Source: Misgurnus anguillicaudatus (lineage: Eukaryota; Chordata; Actinopteri; Cypriniformes; Cobitidae). Taken from it: a stretch of DNA of 64,000 nt. Numbering within the stretch: position 1 is the stretch's first letter; each line of letters starts with the position of its first letter. This document shows, one piece after another, positions 58,789-64,000 of the stretch. Location: NCBI RefSeq assembly GCF_027580225.2, contig NC_073358.2:27492501-27556500 (forward strand), in the 5' to 3' direction. The notes under the pieces were generated by a model. That model was not told the DNA's origin. It did not search any database and saw only the letters and a program-made list of their open reading frames with translations. Position numbers and translations under genes: made by a program.

Positions 58789-59958
58789 TTTTTTCCAAAG
58801 CACTTTGTTCTCTCCCGTCACATCTGCCATAGCTAAGCAACCTAAACATTGCATGTGTTGTGCCGAGCACTCACCGGCAAAAAAATAAAAATTGGCGCCT
58901 ATGTAACAGGTCTGGCTCTAGAGGCATTGCAAAGATGATTGGTGCAATGACGCAATTTCCTTTAAAAAAAGCAAAATAAATATAACCAAGGTAGAACTCC
59001 CATCTTATCTGGGCTACATGCTAAAATTTGAGTTTAGCTGACTGCAGCTAAGCAGTACAATTGGAAACATTTGGCGTGCTTGTGTAGAGGAGGCATGGCG
59101 TGTAATACCATCATAAATCATATTTATAGAGCTCATGCAGGAGGGAGACAGGAGGATGGGAGTTTAATCAATCCAGCATGCCACCCATCATAAGAATAAG
59201 GAGAGATTTGGCATAATCTCTTATTTAAATCAACTCAAAACTACACACGGCTACTGTACCTATGAAGTGCATGTACATTGTAAACCGAAGAGCTGAATGA
59301 ATTATTCACAACATCAAACATGGCAAACACAGGGCAGTGATGGATGTGGTAACCATAGAAGCAGACAACAAACACACAAAAAACACATCTAGTACATAAT
59401 TAATCCAGTGATAAACGCATGATAAGGACACAAACAAACACACGCCGACCCCCTCCAGGCCCATACGCTCTACTTTTCATAGTCAAGTGTTAATAAACAG
59501 TTTGTGTGTACTGCTGTCTCATTTGAGTTTCCATTTCCAAATGAACAATCGAGTCTTTCAGTAACAAGCAAACATACACAAAAGAATCAGTACACACACA
59601 CACGAGTGCGCACAAACATCCTGTACTCTATTCATTCTTCACTGATTCCCCAAAAAAACAGACTTCGCTCACTCGCTCTTTGTACTGTGTTCATACCAAC
59701 ATACAGTACTGACACTCAAATGCACCCAGACACACGAGGCATGCAAAGACACAAAAACATGCATGTGTTTTGTTACTTCTACAGCAATCACAAAAAGTTT
59801 CATCATACAATTCAAAGCTGCTGTAACTGAAAGCATTTTTGGGCAAAAAATTACATATATATGTTTGCTCAAACTCCCTTTATTTTAGCAAAGCACATGA
59901 CCACCCAGATGCTGTAGAGACAAGTACAACCCTGTCTATTTTAGTAGATTTAACTTTA
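58789..59958. other. Intergenic DNA, nothing recognised
   Basis: No gene identified on either strand. A 108-codon frame at 59504-59830 is rich in His, Thr and Ser from CA-rich DNA and shows no domain. Confidence 0.4.
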
Positions 59959-61140
59959 TAGGCCCTATTTCAACGATCTAAGCGCATTGTCTAAAGCACA
60001 CAGCGCAACGTCTAAATGGGCGTGTCCGAATCCACTTTTGCTAATTTAATGACAGGAAAAATGGTTTGTGCGCCGAGCGCATGGTTGAAAAGGGTTGGTC
60101 CTATTTTTTTAATGATTAATGGGAGTATTTTGGGCGTAACGTGCAATAAACCAAGGAGAGTCTTAGCTTTCATCCCCTTTAAAAGCCGCGCTGACGCTAT
60201 GTCTAATCCCTATTTAAATGACGGAGTTTGTAAACTGAAAAACTAAGGGAGGAAGAAGATCCCCAGTTTAAGATTAATGTTAAATAATTGTGTTGTTTTC
60301 ACTTGAAATTGTTATTTTTTCATTAAAACCTTTAAAATCCGTTTTCATTTAGTCATGGAAGTAAAAAAGCAGGCTTTTAATTGCTTTAAATGGCTATCCA
60401 ATATCATCAAAAAATAATTTACAAGTATGTAAGAAAAGGTTTGTACTCTAAAAATACTTTATTTGTAACAAACAGGAGATAAAGAATTTACAAACGGCTC
60501 TCCGCCAGGTTCAGCACTTGGACAGCGTCAGTTTTTTTAAGCATTACTTAAAAATGTTTCTCATCTCACCATATCCACAGGTACAGAGTCATCATATACA
60601 ATAAACATTTAAAAACAGATGCATTAGTTTAAAGCAAAGCATTTATTTACTTACAAGGCTGCAGGTGAAGCAGCTCTTTGTGCCTTCTAACGTCTCATAA
60701 TTAGTCCTCATTTATGTCCAAGAGACTCAATAATGATGTTTTACATTCAATCCTTTAATCTTTCATATTTAAAAGCGTTTTTGTGCTGCTGGGCATTCAT
60801 GTATGTGTTAAGCAAACCCGCGATGTCGTCCCGTTTAGGCGCATATTACTAATGCGCTCTTTAAATAACAAAGAAACATATTGCGCCATTGACTTTAGAC
60901 CAGGTTTTTGTTGGTCAATGGTGTAGTCTATTTTAGTTGCCTCAAAATAGCAACCCGCCAACAATGCGCCTGAACACACCTCGTTTTCAGACCAGAACGC
61001 CCATGGGCGCAAAAGGGGGCCCAAATGCATTTGTTATTTAAACAACGTGGCTCTAAACATGAAAATGATAATTGCGCAGGGTTGAAACTAGCAAAAGACA
61101 CTTGCGTCGCGCATTGCGCTGGGTGTATAATAGAGCCCTA
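59959..61140. mobile_element. Inverted-repeat element with GCGCA-rich ends
   Basis: TAGGCCCTATTTCAACGATC at the left is answered by ATAATAGAGCCCTA at the right. Both sides carry GGGCGTG and repeated TTGCGC or GCGCA words absent from the neighbouring DNA. About 1.2 kb with an AT-rich, non-coding core. Confidence 0.65.
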
Positions 61141-63072
61141 TGTGTTCATGACAGATTATTTTGAAGTAAAACTCTTTTAAAGTAAAGTGTAAACTTGTAT
61201 GATTAGTTACATTTTTCTTATGCCGACCTATAATAATACCATAATGATAAACAAGCACTGGACTATTGGTCTGAAGTTCCTTGCTTTGAGGGTTTTCAGT
61301 CACTCTGCACTCTATCCCAAAGTGTGACTGCTTAAGGAATAGTTTTCAGAGACCTCTAAATAGGCTCAATGGTACTAAACGCAATAGGAAAATATTCTGT
61401 TGCAAGTCTTGCAAAAATGCTACATTCCTTAACACAACACTGCACATGTTGATGGCACAACATGTTTTGCCTAAAATAAAACTGATTTATAATAATACTT
61501 CCCTGGGATACAACAGTTACTTTCATTGGACAATGAAACTTTTGGTTGTGGGTTTCAATAGAGGCACTGGTGGCACTTTTTCTCCATTTTGATGCAGGTT
61601 GAAAGTTACGAAGCAGACAATACTGAACATTATTGAAGTATTCTTCAGGTCATCCTTGTGTGACTGTGGTGGATAAACGTCTGATGTATTTACTGTCAGG
61701 ATTGATCGTGTTCGGCCGAGGTACGTCAAGAAATTGTTGTTTACAGGAAACATTGTGGCGATTTACAAAAGAGACAGTAATGAATACCTCTCTATGTATT
61801 AGTGGGCTGTTTCTAATTAAAAATAAACACCAAGGACAGTGTAAGTCGCTAGGCATGCCAAGCATTTGAACGTATGACTAAAAATAAGTACCAAACGACG
61901 CAAATCTACTTAAGCAAGTTTTAATTTGTTTATGTCTCTTCTTCAACTTTTAAAATCCAGCATCAAAACAGACAAAAACCAAACGCCTCTAGTGGACATT
62001 CCATTGGGATAGATGCAGAGATATGGAGCACAAATTTTAAGTTATGCAGAAATGAGATAGGTATGACGAGTGGCCCTGATAACATTTGCATCCCAAACTA
62101 TGACAGCATCTTAGGCACACAACCCCTGACAGAGCTGACAAATATTGCGTTATTTATTCAGTTTTCCGCGTGTAGATCCAGAATGGTGTTTTTAACCATA
62201 AGTAAATTCCTCAAGCGGTCATTTTTTTCTTATAACGCGTTGTATTTCTGGTTTCATGTGTTAAAGTACTGATCAGTTTACAGGTTATTTAGTGCTTTAA
62301 CACATCCTAAAGTTCGACTTCTCTGAGTTTTTCAAAATAAAAGTACATCGTGTTTGAATGTGAGGAGATCCTGTCGGGACGAAAGTAACACTATAACTTT
62401 TGTCCCGTTGCTAATACTGTTGTATATGTTGAAAATTGATAATATTCTAATTTGATTTCATTTTCATAGTGTTAAAACTGTTTAAAAAATGTTTTATTTT
62501 CAATAATTTCAGTTTGTGGTGTTGATTGCTTTTGAAACATTTGATAAAACTGAATTTTAAAAATTAAATTGTAATTTCATTATTTTTACAAAGATAAATT
62601 ACAAAATATGTTTGCAGTAACATTAACGAGGTCATTGTCATGTATATTTAATAAAAAAAGTGTAACACAAAAATCTATCTTATTTTGTGGTGTTACTTTT
62701 GACCCACCTGTGTGTTACTTTTGTCCCTGCAGGTGGGGTCGAAAGTAACAATTCACTACTTATGTTTAAAGTGAAATTATACTGAAGTCTTTTTACATTT
62801 TTACAAAATTCCACCTGATATTGATAGACCACACTTGTGAGTTATTGACCACAGCAAAAATATATCTCATAACATTATCTTTTAAAATTAAGTTTTCTGA
62901 AAAATGTTAGTTTCGCCCCCACTCTCCCCTACTGATACACATGTCATTTGTCATACTATACTGTATGTCACAGAAAAATAACCAACCAGCATTAGCATAC
63001 TTTCATAATTTCCTTTAGTATTGGCCCTGAAAAGCGCTTTTGCCACACAATAACATATGGGGTGTTTTTAAG
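61141..63072. other. Intergenic DNA, weak repeats only
   Basis: Bases 62390-62760 carry several copies of GTAACA, TTTTGTCCC and GTTACTTTTGTCCC words in both orientations, probably an old repeat. No gene recognised. Confidence 0.4.
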
Positions 63073-63076
63073 TTAA

Positions 63077-63781
63077 AGGAATAGTCTACTCATTTTCAAT
63101 ATTAAAATATGTTATTACATTAACTAAGAATTGTTGATACATCCCTCTATCATCTGTGTGCGTGCACGTAAGCGCTGGAGCGCGCTGCGATGCTTCGATA
63201 GCATTTAGCTTAGCCCCATTCATTCAATGGTACCAATTAGAGATAAAGTTAGAAGTGACCAAACACATCAACGTTTTTCCTATTTAAGACGAGTAGTTAT
63301 ACGAGCAAGTTTGGTGGTACAAAATAAAACGTAGAAGGGGAGGAACTATATTTTATGGCGTAATAGCACTTTTGGGAGTACTTTGACTCGGCGCAGTAAC
63401 ACCCTCCCTCTCCCATTATGAGAGTGAGAAGGGGAGCGGACTTTTCAGGCGAGTCGAAGTTTTCCCAAAAGTGCTATTACGCCATAAAATATAGTTCCTC
63501 TTTTAAATCCGCTTAGAAAAGCGCTACGTTTTATTTTGTACCACCAAACTTGCTCGTATAACTACTCGTCTTAAATAGGAAAAACGTTGATGTGTTTGGT
63601 CACTTCTAACTTTATCTCTAAATGGTACCATTGAATGAATGGGGCTAAGCTAAATGCTATCGAAGCGTCGCAGCGCGCTCCAGCGCTTACGTGCACGCAC
63701 ACAGATGATAGAGGGATGTATCAACAATTCTTAGTTAAGGTTATAACATATTTTAATATTGAAAATGAGTAGACTATTCCT
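63077..63781. mobile_element. 705-base TTAA-flanked near-perfect palindrome
   Basis: AGGAATAGTCTACTCATTTT and AAAATGAGTAGACTATTCCT are the ends, with TTAA at 63073-63076 and 63782-63785. Arms of about 320 bases match almost base for base (GTGTGCGTGCACGTAAGCGC and GCGCTTACGTGCACGCACAC). Only about 90 central bases (near 63385-63465) are unpaired. No coding capacity. Confidence 0.93.
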
Positions 63782-63785
63782 TTAA

Positions 63786-64000
63786 AGAGCACCTATTTCA
63801 TTGCTAATAAAAAACTTTATTTTGTGTATTTGGTCTAATATGTGTTTGCGTGGCTTATGGTTAAAAAAACATTATTTTCCACGTTTTTGTAGCTCCAGAT
63901 TTCACTCTCTTCCTGAAACGCATGGATTTGAAAAGCTCTGTGTCCCTGATTGGCCAGCTAATCTGTACGTGTAATTGTTCTGAATACCTTTGACGTCAGC
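63786..64000. mobile_element. Start of another TTAA element, cut by the window edge
   Basis: AGAGCACCTATTTCATTGC follows directly on the TTAA that closes the palindrome at 63077-63781. It reads like the AGAGCACCTATTAT type of cyprinid repeat, but its far end is outside the window. Confidence 0.4.

Overview
The window is from a bony-fish nuclear genome, most likely a cyprinid. It is AT-rich, its genes carry many short introns, and it is packed with small inverted-repeat transposons of the kind common in zebrafish and carp. It also has an ependymin gene, a fish brain secretory protein. All gene calls were made by reading exons, splice sites and protein motifs by eye.

Five genes can be reconstructed exon by exon. 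From left to right: (1) preproinsulin on the minus strand (coding 5377-6080), complete at 108 residues; (2) a pannexin-1 type channel on the minus strand (10574-13813, six coding exons); (3) ependymin on the minus strand (16484-18259, six exons, 215 residues); (4) a secreted four-helix cytokine of the IL-6/LIF/M17 type on the plus strand (coding 29283-31864, four coding exons, 304 residues) with a long Ser/Thr-rich insertion; (5) a class I unconventional myosin of the MYO1C/MYO1H type on the minus strand (33153-54634, 32 coding exons, about 1045 residues). The cytokine and the myosin converge tail to tail about 600 bases apart. These genes are unrelated in function and form no operon-like unit.

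The most notable locus is a decayed tandem copy of the insulin gene at about 1715-2233. It keeps most of the proximal promoter, part of the B-chain exon and the 3' UTR. It has lost the TATA box, the signal-peptide region, a splice donor and nearly all of the A-chain exon. Flanking DNA downstream of each promoter was copied too (2437-2820 matches 8097-8550), so this was a DNA-level tandem duplication rather than retroposition.

The rest is intergenic or intronic DNA dominated by mobile elements. A large set of foldback elements begin with AGG and sit between TTAA target duplications (3533, 25764, 34307, 42306, 43744, 55505, 56618, 63077 and others). There are also hAT-type elements with 8-base duplications (20450, 21954, 51593, 57089), one internally decayed Tc1-like transposase (34829), one LINE reverse-transcriptase fragment (15610-16100), a tRNA-derived SINE (53932) and several microsatellites. 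No protein gene was recognised from about 55 kb to the end of the window. No tRNA, rRNA or CRISPR array was seen.
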